A model generated the notes under the pieces. The model saw nothing but the letters and a program-made list of their open reading frames with translations, was not told where the DNA came from and did no database searches. Below are positions 1 through 8,703 of a stretch of 63,140 nucleotides of DNA, one piece after another (position 1 is the stretch's first letter; each line of letters begins with the position of its first letter). The translations under genes and the position numbers were made by a program. The stretch comes from an uncultured Eubacteriales bacterium (GTDB lineage: Bacteria; Bacillota; Clostridia; Monoglobales; Monoglobaceae): assembly GCA_905201285.1 (NCBI GenBank), contig CAJKNM010000002.1, forward strand, positions 1-63,140, written 5' to 3'.

Positions 1-455
1 AAAGTGAGATAAGGATTTTCAAAATCTCCGAGAACGCCGAGGCGCTTAAACTGCTGCTTTTGGCTTTCCACGTAAGAAAGAGCAAACTCGCGGCAGTGCT
101 TTCTCAATTCAAGCGGAGGAATAGCTCCGTTTTCGACGCCTATCGCCTTCATCGCCTTTAGCTCTATCGGCAAGCCGTGCGTGTCCCAGCCGGGAACATA
201 GTTTGCGCGATATCCGCTCATGTTCTTTTGCTTTACTATGATATCTTTAAGTATCTTGTTAAGAGCCGTTCCCAAATGAATGTCGCCGTTTGCATACGGA
301 GGACCGTCGTGCAGTACGTATGAAGGCCTGCCCTCATTTTTCTTGAGTATTTTCTTGTAAAGCTCATCGTCGTCCCACTTTTGAATCATAGCAGGCTCTT
401 TTGTCGGAAGATTTCCCCTCATCGGATACTCTGTCTCAGGCAGATTTTCGGTCAT
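1..455 (-). other. ileS: IleS N-terminal catalytic region (part of the fused frame)
   Basis: This part of the frame matches the beginning of isoleucyl-tRNA synthetase, which charges tRNA-Ile. It carries the N-terminal LPxTxxPMRGNLP element, the ATP-binding segment, and the YVPGWDTHGLPIE motif at the base of the editing-domain insertion. The HIGH-type signature reads HLGT, with the last histidine replaced by threonine. An ATG at 455 is the natural IleS start by homology but lacks a ribosome binding site; the frame upstream is open and encodes the folate enzyme. The rest of the roughly 900-1000-residue enzyme lies beyond the window edge. Confidence 0.8.
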
Positions 456-953
456 ACATTCAGAATATGAAAGTCCGACCGAACACCCCTTAAACCCCTC
501 AAAAAATCTGTCATAGTACCCTCCGCCATAGCCGAGTCTCAAGCCGGAATCATCAAAAGCCAGCCCCGGAACTATAGCAAGGTCAATTTCGTTTTTATCA
601 AATTCAGTTAATTCTCCGTCTTTCAAAAGCTTGTGCTTAGGCTCAGGAATCCCGTAAGAACCGGGTTCAAGCTGAGTTTTATTCTCTATTCCGATAAACC
701 GCATAGTATGCGTTTCTGTATCACAAAGCGGAACAACCGCCAAGCCTTTATCCATAATGATTTTATCAATCAAAAGCTCTGTCGAAACCTCACTCCCGAA
801 TGACACATAGACAAACACCGTCTTTGAGCGCTTATAATACTCAGATTCGACAAGCCTTTGGCATATTCCGGCGGCATCATCTATGCGACGCTCTTTCGGA
901 ATGGAATCACGGAGGTACGCATATTTCTTTCTGAGTTCCGTTTTTTTATTCAT
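1..953 (-). CDS. 5-formyltetrahydrofolate cyclo-ligase fused in frame to the isoleucyl-tRNA synthetase N-terminus (runs off the window)
   Basis: One uninterrupted frame starts at ATG 953, sharing one base with the stop of the DJ-1 gene upstream, and leaves the window without a stop. Residues 1-165 are a 5-formyltetrahydrofolate cyclo-ligase (5-formyl-THF + ATP to 5,10-methenyl-THF). They show a basic N-terminal helix (ELRKKYAYLR), a GSYGIPEP substrate segment and the family signature GYGGGYYDR. The usual last 15-20 residues of that family are missing. At about residue 168 the frame becomes the start of class I IleS (LPETEYPMRGNLP, then HDGPPYANGD, YVPGWDTHGLPIELK). The join lies where both families carry an ENLPxE-like stretch. 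No Shine-Dalgarno sequence precedes the internal ATG at 455. Either this is a genuine gene fusion or two genes were joined by recombination or by assembly. Confidence 0.8.
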   Translation of the reverse strand, partial: MNKKTELRKKYAYLRDSIPKERRIDDAAGICQRLVESEYYKRSKTVFVYVSFGSEVSTELLIDKIIMDKGLAVVPLCDTETHTMRFIGIENKTQLEPGSYGIPEPKHKLLKDGELTEFDKNEIDLAIVPGLAFDDSGLRLGYGGGYYDRFFEGFKGCSVGLSYSECMTENLPETEYPMRGNLPTKEPAMIQKWDDDELYKKILKKNEGRPSYVLHDGPPYANGDIHLGTALNKILKDIIVKQKNMSGYRANYVPGWDTHGLPIELKAMKAIGVENGAIPPLELRKHCREFALSYVESQKQQFKRLGVLGDFENPYLT

Positions 954-1498
954 CACAGCGGATACTGCATCTGTTCGAGTATCTCGCGGCCGCTTCCCTC
1001 AAGACCCGCGAAATAGTCGACTATTGCCTCGCCGAATTCAAGAGCCGCGCCTGCACCTCTTGCAGTAATCACATTATCGTCTGATACAACAAAAGCATCG
1101 CAAATCTCAGCACCGTGAAGATGTTCTTCAAACCCAGGAAAGCAAACCGCCGCCTTCCCGTCGAGGATTCCGAGTTCACCCAATATCATCGGGGCGGCAC
1201 AAATAGCGGCCATCAAAAGCTCATTATCCCTGCAATATTCAATCAACTTATTTACTGTTCCGTCCGCCTGAAGATTAAGCGTCCCCGGCATACCTCCGGG
1301 AAGGATTATTCCTTCAACATTTTCTTCCGCTATATCTTCAACCGCCGTATCGCATATTACGCTTATAGAGTGGGCACCGCTAATCACGTCACCGCCGACC
1401 CCCGCAGTCATAACCTGTATTCCCGCTCTTCTGAGCACATCTACCGGTGCGAGAGCCTCAATCTCTTCAAATCCTTCAGCCAAAAGTACGTATATCAT
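953..1498 (-). CDS. DJ-1/PfpI family protein
   Basis: A 181-residue single-domain protein of the DJ-1/ThiJ/PfpI superfamily. The conserved glutamate of the N-terminal EGFEEIE segment and the nucleophile-elbow cysteine in AAICAAP are both present. The length is normal for the YajL/DJ-1 branch. Members protect against oxidative or carbonyl stress; older annotations as a thiazole-biosynthesis enzyme are unreliable. The stop TGA overlaps the start ATG of the folate enzyme by one base (TGATG), and the glycosyltransferase gene ends 11 bp upstream, so the three genes are probably translated from one mRNA. Confidence 0.85.
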   Translation of the reverse strand: MIYVLLAEGFEEIEALAPVDVLRRAGIQVMTAGVGGDVISGAHSISVICDTAVEDIAEENVEGIILPGGMPGTLNLQADGTVNKLIEYCRDNELLMAAICAAPMILGELGILDGKAAVCFPGFEEHLHGAEICDAFVVSDDNVITARGAGAALEFGEAIVDYFAGLEGSGREILEQMQYPL

Positions 1499-1509
1499 AG
1501 TAATTCTCC

Positions 1510-2247
1510 TTATTTATCGTTTTTCTTGTTTTTCTTCTTAACCGTAAGAATAAACTTAGGCAGAGCCATAAACCTTCCGATTCGGCTCGGCTGTTTACAG
1601 AGCCTGTAGAACCATTCAAGATTAAGCTTTATAAATATTTCGGGGGCACGTTTAACCGTTCCGGCAACAACATCAAGTGAACCGCCCGCACCGATGCAAA
1701 GCTTAACATTGAGCTTGTCCTTATACTTATTTATCCACTTTTCCTGTTTGGGAGCGCCGAGACACACCATAAGCAAGTCCGCTTTTGATGCATTGATTTC
1801 ATCAATAATTTCCGATTCGTCGCTCTCTGCGAAGTATCCGTTTCGGGTTCCCGCAATCTGAAGCCCCGGGAATTTCTCAGTCAGCTTCTTCGCCGCCTCA
1901 TCGGCCACCCCCGGCTTTGAGCCGAACAAAAACACCCTTCCGCCGAAGCCGCTCATTCTCTCCATAAGTCCCATAGATAAGTCGAACCCCGCTACACGCT
2001 CGGGCAGAGGCCTTCCTATTATCCTTGAGCCATACACCACGCCTATTCCGTCGGGGACACACATATCAGCCGAATTTAATACTCCTCGGAAGTCCGGGTC
2101 CTCATACGCCGCCATCACTATCTCGGGATTCGGAGTATAAATCACCGAAGTTCCCTCGCTTTCAACAAGCTCTTCAGCCCTGTTTAGCGCAGCGGCAGCA
2201 GTTATATTGTCTATATTTACACCGAGAATGTTTACAACATCTCTCAT
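1510..2247 (-). CDS. tagA: WecG/TagA/CpsF family glycosyltransferase
   Basis: Family GT26 enzyme, likely UDP-ManNAc transferase acting on GlcNAc-PP-undecaprenol at the inner membrane face, as in teichoic-acid or surface-glycan linkage-unit synthesis. Visible family marks are TPNPEIV near the N-terminus, PDGIGVVY, a LFGSKPGV nucleotide-binding loop, and LGAPKQEKW near residue 175. The frame could begin at 2274, but ATG 2247 (MRDVVNILGV) has a GGTGA sequence just upstream and matches the family N-terminus. No other teichoic-acid genes are in the window, so the exact acceptor is inferred. Confidence 0.85.
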   Translation of the reverse strand: MRDVVNILGVNIDNITAAAALNRAEELVESEGTSVIYTPNPEIVMAAYEDPDFRGVLNSADMCVPDGIGVVYGSRIIGRPLPERVAGFDLSMGLMERMSGFGGRVFLFGSKPGVADEAAKKLTEKFPGLQIAGTRNGYFAESDESEIIDEINASKADLLMVCLGAPKQEKWINKYKDKLNVKLCIGAGGSLDVVAGTVKRAPEIFIKLNLEWFYRLCKQPSRIGRFMALPKFILTVKKKNKKNDK

Positions 2248-2282
2248 AGTTATCATCACCATTCTTTTTAGCATATAGGTTT

Positions 2283-2311
2283 ATTTTATCATATTCCCTG
2301 ATATTTTGCAA
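2283..2311 (-). promoter_or_regulatory. Sigma-A-type promoter of the tagA operon
   Basis: On the minus strand, TTGCAA (2311-2306) and TAAAAT (2288-2283) are separated by 17 bp, just upstream of the tagA start. It lies beside the terminator of the preceding gene. Confidence 0.55.
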
Positions 2312-2341
2312 CAAAAAAATACGGACTTTTAAAAAGTCCGT
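2312..2341 (-). terminator. Intrinsic terminator of the AEC transporter gene
   Basis: A near-perfect hairpin (ACGGACTTTT pairing with AAAAAGTCCG) is followed on the minus strand by a run of seven T residues. It starts immediately after the transporter stop codon. Confidence 0.75.
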
Positions 2342-3295
2342 TTAAAACAATATCGTCAAAAGTGCGTACATAACCGGAATCGTTATAACACATAACGTGT
2401 GTGAAATCATCGCCATAGATGCCCCGGTGGAGGTATCGCCGCCGTAAGCCGCCGGAAACACAACGGTATTGAGACCGAGAGGGGTTCCGTAAGCAAACAG
2501 AGTGAGATACAGCGTGTTCTTATCCGCCCCGAGAAGCCTTAAAAGAAGTATAAAGGCTGTCGGAAGAACTATCAGCCTTAAAAATGTTGCTATATACACC
2601 CGCTTATTCTTTATAAGTCCGCCTATATCATAGCTTCCGATAACAAATCCCGTCAGAATCATAGCGAGAGGTCCCATACACGCCGAACAGCTGCTTATAG
2701 TCTGGCGGACAAACGAAGGAACGCTTTCAGCAAGGCCGCTGAGGCCCAAGGCAGCGCCTATAAGAATAGAGACAAAAATCGGATTGAGGAGATTTTTAAG
2801 TACATTCTGGGTTTTCTCGCCCTTAGGGATGAGTATTATAACGCCCCATGTATAAACCGCCACATTAAGCGGAAGTATATAGAGCATATAATTATAAAGC
2901 ATAGAATCGCCCATTATAGCGGGAACAATCGCGTTTCCCATAAACGAGAAGTTTCCGAAAGCAAGCGCGTATTTATAAATATTCCTTCGGTACGCGTCAT
3001 CTCCCGCAAACACCTTTGAAAGCGGCAAGGCAACGGCAAGTGCAATCACAAGCGCCGCAAGACAATATAATATAAGCTTATACTGCTCGGTTACCGAGCG
3101 CACCGTACAATACCTCATAAACGTATTAATTATGAGTGCCGGAACAAGAAAATAGTTTTCAAGCTTTGACAAAACGGTCGCTGTATTCTCGGGCGCAAGC
3201 TTCATCTTATTCGCCGCAAAACCGATAATCATACACAAAAACATAACAAGCATCGGCGACAGAGTCGCCTTAAAGGTTTCAAACAATTCGGACAT
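2342..3295 (-). CDS. AEC family permease (auxin efflux carrier/malate permease type)
   Basis: Membrane protein of about 317 residues with some ten hydrophobic segments in the two five-helix halves typical of the AEC (PF03547) family. It shows the N-terminal FAANKMKLAPE region and the FSFMGNAIVPA and YGTPLGLNTVVFPA re-entrant segments. Members move organic acids or other small anions; the substrate cannot be read from sequence. The frame extends to 3352, but a consensus promoter (3324-3352) lies inside that extension, so translation most likely begins at ATG 3295 (MSELFETFK). The nearby GGAAGGGA is unusually close to that ATG. Confidence 0.8.
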   Translation of the reverse strand: MSELFETFKATLSPMLVMFLCMIIGFAANKMKLAPENTATVLSKLENYFLVPALIINTFMRYCTVRSVTEQYKLILYCLAALVIALAVALPLSKVFAGDDAYRRNIYKYALAFGNFSFMGNAIVPAIMGDSMLYNYMLYILPLNVAVYTWGVIILIPKGEKTQNVLKNLLNPIFVSILIGAALGLSGLAESVPSFVRQTISSCSACMGPLAMILTGFVIGSYDIGGLIKNKRVYIATFLRLIVLPTAFILLLRLLGADKNTLYLTLFAYGTPLGLNTVVFPAAYGGDTSTGASMAMISHTLCVITIPVMYALLTILF

Positions 3296-3323
3296 TCCCT
3301 TCCATATATTACATAACCTTTGT

Positions 3324-3352
3324 ATTATACCACTTTCGTGTCCGAAAATCAA
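3324..3352 (-). promoter_or_regulatory. Sigma-A-type promoter of the AEC transporter gene
   Basis: TTGATT (3352-3347) and a perfect TATAAT (3329-3324) with a 17-bp spacer on the minus strand. Its position rules out the longest possible start codon of the downstream frame. Confidence 0.75.
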
Positions 3353-3390
3353 GCATTTTTACCTAATGTAAAAATCCGGAATTATTTCTC

Positions 3391-4128
3391 TTATCTGCAG
3401 CTTTGGTTCTTTTCTCTGAATTCTCTGGGAGATATTCCCGTATATTCTTTAAAAATCTTTGAAAAATGCGCATAGTCATCATAACCTACCGTGGTGCTTA
3501 TGTCAACAATTTTAAATTCGGCGTTTACGAGAAGCTCCTTTGCTTTTTCTATCCTTGTTTCAAGAAGCAAATCAATAAAACTTTTCCCATACTCATTTTT
3601 AAAAACCCTCGAAAGATAATTTGGGTTAAAATGATATTTTTTAGCGTAATCATTGATTTTAAGCTTCTCATAATACCTGTATAAAATATCATTATACATC
3701 TCGGTAAGCACGGTCTTTATTCCTAAATATTGAACCGAATCTTCCGCAACAGTGTTCTCGATTTTATGCTTTACCTTCTGCAGAGTGCAAATCAATTCTT
3801 TTTCGTCAAGAGGTTTTACAAGATAATTAATAACCCCCTGTGCCATTGCTGTCTTGGCATATTCAAATTCGGAATAAGCACTGAATATAACGATATTCGT
3901 GTCGGGCGCAATTTTTCTTATCCTCTGTATAAGCTCAAGTCCATTCATTTTAGGCATCATAATATCCGTTATAATCAAATCAGGACGCATCTTTTTTATA
4001 ACTGCCTCAGCAAGAGAAGGCTGTTTTATGTGTGCCGTCAGGTGAAAGCCGTAGTTTTCCCATATTATGCTGCTCTTTAAATCCTCATAAACCCAATCCT
4101 CATCCTCTATTACAATTACACTATACAT
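3391..4128 (-). CDS. YesN-type response regulator (receiver plus AraC HTH)
   Basis: A 245-residue cytoplasmic regulator. The receiver domain (about 1-120) has acidic residues at E8-D9-E10, the phospho-acceptor D55 in IITDIMMPKMNG, and K105 in NYLVKP. The C-terminal 100 residues are an AraC-type double helix-turn-helix (FNPNYLSRVFKNEYGKSF and DISTTVGYDDYAHFSKIFKEYTGISPREF seen in two parts). It is shorter than typical YesN proteins because the linker is almost absent. It lies 42 bp after the sensor kinase gene and closes the glycan locus, so it probably activates that locus in response to an extracellular sugar. Confidence 0.9.
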   Translation of the reverse strand: MYSVIVIEDEDWVYEDLKSSIIWENYGFHLTAHIKQPSLAEAVIKKMRPDLIITDIMMPKMNGLELIQRIRKIAPDTNIVIFSAYSEFEYAKTAMAQGVINYLVKPLDEKELICTLQKVKHKIENTVAEDSVQYLGIKTVLTEMYNDILYRYYEKLKINDYAKKYHFNPNYLSRVFKNEYGKSFIDLLLETRIEKAKELLVNAEFKIVDISTTVGYDDYAHFSKIFKEYTGISPREFREKNQSCR

Positions 4129-4149
4129 ACGTTTCCTCCCGTAAGGTAA

Positions 4150-4191
4150 TTATTTGATTTTAAACTCTTCTTATTTGATTTTAAACTCTTC
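4150..4191. repeat. 21-bp perfect tandem duplication over the kinase stop codon
   Basis: The 21-bp unit at 4171-4191 encodes the last six residues (EEFKIK) and the stop of the sensor kinase. An identical copy at 4150-4170 follows directly, so the mRNA repeats the terminal codons and stop after the true stop. Confidence 0.95.
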
Positions 4192-5991
4192 TTTAGGTAT
4201 TACTATTTTAATAATAGTACCTATTCCCTCAAAGCTTTTGATTCTAAGTATATATTTCTCGCCGTAATATATCTTTAACCTTCGATTTATGTTTTTCAGA
4301 CCTATCCCGTGATGCCTGTCCCTATTCATCATATCCGAAAGTTCGGGAGAATCTTCGATTATTGCGCGATTGAGTTCGTCAGTCTTGCTTTTTTCGATGC
4401 CGACACCTGTGTCAATAACACGTATCTGAAGTTCACCGTTTTTTGTACGGCTGCAAGAAATTTTTAAGGTAATCCTGTTTACCCCTCCGACAATATATCC
4501 GTGAACAAGTGAATTCTCAACAAGCGGCTGAATAATAAGTTTTAATACTCTGCAATCCTCCAAGTCCTTTTCACATTCGATTATATAATGAACATTTCCG
4601 CCGTTTCGGACTGAGACAATGTTGATATAATACCCGATATTCTCAAGTTCATCCTTTAATCTTACATACTGCTGTGCCTCAACCGAATAACGCAGAAAGC
4701 TGCATAGATTATTGATTGCTGAGTTAACATTTTTGAGAGCGCCTACCCGAGCTTCATTTCTGATATAATACAGAGTATTATACAAAAAATGTGAATTTAT
4801 CTGATTTTGAAGGCTCACAAGTTCATAACCTGCCTTCTCGAGGTCAAGCTCGTAAAACCGCTTCTGGTTATTCATTATTTTTTCGGTAAGCTGTCTGACA
4901 TCGTTGTTCATATCATTAAAAGCTGTAGTAATATCTCCAATCTCGTTGTTACACTTCAAATCAAGCCTGACCCTCATTCTGCTTCCGGCAACATTTTTCA
5001 TCGCCTCCGCAAGCTCACGAACAGGCTTTATAAACTCGTTGTTCATATTCCTCCTGAGAAGTATTAAAATCAATATGTTTATTCCCAAAAAACAGCACAG
5101 CACAAGGAATATAACACTCATATTTTTTTCTATGTCTGTTTCATCTCTTATAACGTATACATTCCAGTTAAAATTTTCGAGATGTGTCGAATAAGCAAAG
5201 TATTTTTTCCCGTTAATTTTTATCTCCGCAGGCTCTTTCTTAAGTCTCATATTCGAAAGCTCTTCCACTGTGTTTTCATTTGTACTTTTATTTCCGTTCA
5301 TATTATAAACACACTTGCCACTTTCATCAATCACATACGCCGAAAAGCCTTCTATATCAAGGGTTGAAAAAAGTGACTCAACTATTTTATTGATGTCCAG
5401 ATGAAGTATCCCCAAGCCTGTAACATTGCTTCGGTTAAACGTTGTTCCCGAACTGCCTATCTGCCGAAACGCCAGCCCCGAAAAACTACCGCTGAAATTT
5501 TTATGGCCCTCGGCGCTGTATAACATCTTTCCGTCACTGTTTTCAGCCATTTCAGTCATTTCCGCAAGAGCCGACGCATTTATCTGACTATCGGATTCGG
5601 TGGTCGAAAAATAATACCTGCCGCTTTTATTATAAAAGTCAACACCTGAAATCAGTTCGTTGCTCGCTATAAATCCCGAAAAATAGCTGTTGATTTTTTC
5701 AAGCTTATTTCTGTAACTCTGCATATCCGCATCATCCTGCTTCGCAAGTTCAGAAAAAATACTGTTATAAAAAATCGAGTAAGAGAGATTGTTTACATTT
5801 TCAAAATACTTGTCAATATTATATGACATACTGTTTGACGCATATTTCATCTCGGTGCGAAGCCGGCTGTAATAGAGTTCTCTGCATCCTAAATAAATCA
5901 AGACTTCCATCACGAAAAGAATAGCCAAAGAGACAGCAAAGCTTTTGATGATACTGTCTTTAAGTGTGCGTCTTTTATCAATATTCCTCAC
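4171..5991 (-). CDS. YesM-type sensor histidine kinase
   Basis: A 606-residue membrane kinase. A transmembrane helix near residues 15-35 is followed by a Cache-like extracellular sensor region (about 36-290), a second transmembrane helix (about 293-313) and a HAMP segment. The cytoplasmic kinase has the His_kinase block QINSHFLYNTL with phospho-acceptor H401, where most relatives have a proline before the histidine pair, and a HATPase_c domain (PLVENSLVHGY, DTGVGIEKS, GIGLKNINRRL). It pairs with the YesN-type regulator downstream. Such pairs next to CUT1 sugar importers and secreted lyases sense oligosaccharides. The C-terminal codons are tandemly duplicated past the stop. Confidence 0.92.
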   Translation of the reverse strand: MRNIDKRRTLKDSIIKSFAVSLAILFVMEVLIYLGCRELYYSRLRTEMKYASNSMSYNIDKYFENVNNLSYSIFYNSIFSELAKQDDADMQSYRNKLEKINSYFSGFIASNELISGVDFYNKSGRYYFSTTESDSQINASALAEMTEMAENSDGKMLYSAEGHKNFSGSFSGLAFRQIGSSGTTFNRSNVTGLGILHLDINKIVESLFSTLDIEGFSAYVIDESGKCVYNMNGNKSTNENTVEELSNMRLKKEPAEIKINGKKYFAYSTHLENFNWNVYVIRDETDIEKNMSVIFLVLCCFLGINILILILLRRNMNNEFIKPVRELAEAMKNVAGSRMRVRLDLKCNNEIGDITTAFNDMNNDVRQLTEKIMNNQKRFYELDLEKAGYELVSLQNQINSHFLYNTLYYIRNEARVGALKNVNSAINNLCSFLRYSVEAQQYVRLKDELENIGYYINIVSVRNGGNVHYIIECEKDLEDCRVLKLIIQPLVENSLVHGYIVGGVNRITLKISCSRTKNGELQIRVIDTGVGIEKSKTDELNRAIIEDSPELSDMMNRDRHHGIGLKNINRRLKIYYGEKYILRIKSFEGIGTIIKIVIPKEEFKIK

Positions 5992-6043
5992 CTTAAATCA
6001 CCTCTGCTTATTTCGCTGTCTCTTTATAGCTTTATTTTCAAAA

Positions 6044-8689
6044 TTAATCAACTATTATAATATCTCTTGCTCCCGTCCACTGAGATAGAACAAACATCTC
6101 TGTTGCGGCCTTTCCCTTCATTCGGAAGTCGTATACATCGCTCATATCGGTCAGTTCCATCTTTTTCTTTTCGCTGTTGTACTTGTATATGAATGTGGTA
6201 TCGTCTGCCTGAAGGAATCTCGTCTTGCTCAAATCCACCTTATCGGGGTTGTTAAATACATCCTCGCTGAGTGCAACCTGAATCATTACACCGCCTCTTA
6301 TATAACACTTTCCGTACAGATATGCCATTTCCTTTTCCATTGTGACATACTGCTTATAAGCATCGGGCTTATTCAGAGCGCTGAAGAGGATATTATAATC
6401 CGACATATACCCCGTAACGGTATTCTCTGAAAATTCAAGAACATCTCCGCAGCTTAGCGGTTTTTTGTTAAATTTATAATCCTCAACAAAAAGCTTTTTC
6501 TCTTTCCCTGCGACATATCCAACTGCCATTTTCACAGATTCTTCTTTTTCATTGTCCCAAGCCTCTTCAATACTGCTTACAATAAACGCTCTGATTCCCA
6601 TTCCGCTTCCCGAGCCTTTTACAAGAACCATCCCGGTCACACCGTTTTCGGCACGGTCATATGCGCCTGCCACCTCAAGTACTTGTTGGTTGGCTAAGTT
6701 TTTCTTTTCAATAAGTCTATACCTGTCCTCATCCATCAAGCCGTCAGCGTCCTCCGGGATTGTCATAATCACGGTATCATCGTTTAATACATACGGTCTT
6801 CCTATCTGATAGTTTGAAAGTGCGCTTGACCCGGTTGTAAATGTATAACGGGTAATTCCGTTAATCGAATCATCGGACAGGCTGTTCTTGCCCTCGTTTT
6901 CACCCTTGTTTGTAGTATCGATTGACTTTATTTTATCGTCAGCTATCTTAACGCGTATAACCCTTCCGTATTTAAGCTTATCCTCAGAGAAAAGATAGTT
7001 ATACATATTATCAACGGTCTTAAAGGTGTATCCGTCTATTTTTGTCTTTTCATCAATATTGGTGTCGACAAAAGCTCCGCCGCTCGTATAAGCCTTTATA
7101 CGGACAGTATTTTCAAAAGCGCCGCTTTCCAAACCAATTCCCATAATATAGGCATAAAATTCTCCGTTTCCGGAAACCTTTTTGGCATAAACGGCCTCGC
7201 CGTTAAAGTTTTTGTATACCTCAACGGTGTCACCCGCGGTTATACCCTTGACATTAGTCTTATAATAATCCGTCAGCTTGATTTTTTCTTCCGAAACGGT
7301 GATATAATCCTCCTCGGTTTTCTGAAGAAGGCCCTTTGCCTTTCGGGTGGATACAATAATATTTATTATTCTACGTCCGGCCGGGGTCTGAGCCTCAGCC
7401 ACGGATATTACGCTGTTTATTTCGATATTCGAGGTCTTAAGGGGATTTCCCATAGAATCCACAACCGCATATGAGACCTTGCTGTCCTCTGTGTCAAAGA
7501 GAAGCATATTATTGTTATTCTCATCATATATTCTGATTTTTCCGTCGTTTCCGGTGACAAAATAATCCTCAAACGAGTTAATAACAACAAGCGAATATCC
7601 CGAGCCTCTGTCAACCAGGGTGACCGTTCCCGATTTCGGAACAACCTTATTCTTATCAAATTTCAGGAGCGGCGCGCCGTTGAATATATAATCGGCGTTT
7701 GCTGAAACGGAGGCTGATGCTTTTTTATCATTTTTATCATAATAAAAATATGTTCCGTCACGGAAGTCATCTATGTCCTCCGCGTTAAGCTCAAGGCTTC
7801 TTTCCGTGTCCTTCCATAATCCCAAAAGACTGTTATGCCCCTCATCGGTTTCTTCATAATAGAACTTCACTGCATAGCCGAGAAGACTGTCGGCAGCCGT
7901 TTTTTCACACGAATACGTCTCTCCGCCTATCGAAACAAACCCCTTTTCAACAGTCGGGTTTCCCGAAAGAGAGCTGTATCCGGTTGAATCTATTATACCC
8001 GAATCCGTATAAATTTTCAACCTTCCAGACAAAAAAGTTTTTGTTTTATTAATTCCGCATTTTATTTCACCGTTTTCAACCGAAACAAAGTCAAGATAAT
8101 CAGAGTCAAACAAGCCGTAAATAAGATTCAACATATCGCTTCTCGAAATGCTTTTGTCAAACCCCATAGACGGAAGCTTCATATTCGTCTTATGTGCGAG
8201 GGAATAATATCCGGTCGGATAGCCCCCGATGAGCTCGGCGAACTGTTTGTATTCTTCTCCCATCGCATCTATCGCTATCTTCATTGCATCTCCGAACTTT
8301 ATATCCTTGTCACCATCTTTTGAATCGGTCAGTCTAAGCTCCTCAGCCTTTTTCAGACTTTCGGCATAACCCTCATCGTCTGCGGCTTCCAGTTCGCCCG
8401 CCAAAAACTTATCGTCATATTTTATGGTTTTTAAAATTAAATCCACAAATTCACCCTTTGAAATATTCACCGTCTCTTGGCTCTCGGGCTGTTCATTATT
8501 GTTGTCGTTTGAGGTTTTCTTCTTATCGCTGTAAACGCCCATCGCCTTAAGAAGCATTTCCGCCTTTTGGACGTTGCTTACCTTCTCTGAGGTTACCTCC
8601 GCCGCTGAAACGCCTACGCTTCCCGTTATAATCAAAATACAGATTAAATACAATACAATTCTGTTAAACAATATCTTCATACTGCGCAT
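6044..8689 (-). CDS. Large secreted protein with a degenerate SLH-like N-terminal region, function unknown
   Basis: An 881-residue protein with a signal peptide (hydrophobic stretch about residues 10-28, cleavage near SAAE). Residues about 38-200 contain segments such as ISKGEFVDLILKTI, FGDAMKIAIDAMG and ISRSDMLNLIYGLF that resemble diverged S-layer-homology helices. The remaining 680 residues are predicted mostly beta and low in cysteine, with no catalytic motif I recognise. It starts 14 bp after the SLH protein gene and is followed 52 bp later by the kinase gene, so it belongs to the same transcription unit. A cell-wall-associated glycan-binding or scaffold role is inferred from context only. 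Confidence 0.75.
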   Translation of the reverse strand: MRSMKILFNRIVLYLICILIITGSVGVSAAEVTSEKVSNVQKAEMLLKAMGVYSDKKKTSNDNNNEQPESQETVNISKGEFVDLILKTIKYDDKFLAGELEAADDEGYAESLKKAEELRLTDSKDGDKDIKFGDAMKIAIDAMGEEYKQFAELIGGYPTGYYSLAHKTNMKLPSMGFDKSISRSDMLNLIYGLFDSDYLDFVSVENGEIKCGINKTKTFLSGRLKIYTDSGIIDSTGYSSLSGNPTVEKGFVSIGGETYSCEKTAADSLLGYAVKFYYEETDEGHNSLLGLWKDTERSLELNAEDIDDFRDGTYFYYDKNDKKASASVSANADYIFNGAPLLKFDKNKVVPKSGTVTLVDRGSGYSLVVINSFEDYFVTGNDGKIRIYDENNNNMLLFDTEDSKVSYAVVDSMGNPLKTSNIEINSVISVAEAQTPAGRRIINIIVSTRKAKGLLQKTEEDYITVSEEKIKLTDYYKTNVKGITAGDTVEVYKNFNGEAVYAKKVSGNGEFYAYIMGIGLESGAFENTVRIKAYTSGGAFVDTNIDEKTKIDGYTFKTVDNMYNYLFSEDKLKYGRVIRVKIADDKIKSIDTTNKGENEGKNSLSDDSINGITRYTFTTGSSALSNYQIGRPYVLNDDTVIMTIPEDADGLMDEDRYRLIEKKNLANQQVLEVAGAYDRAENGVTGMVLVKGSGSGMGIRAFIVSSIEEAWDNEKEESVKMAVGYVAGKEKKLFVEDYKFNKKPLSCGDVLEFSENTVTGYMSDYNILFSALNKPDAYKQYVTMEKEMAYLYGKCYIRGGVMIQVALSEDVFNNPDKVDLSKTRFLQADDTTFIYKYNSEKKKMELTDMSDVYDFRMKGKAATEMFVLSQWTGARDIIIVD

Positions 8690-8703
8690 TATCCTACCTC
8701 CAA

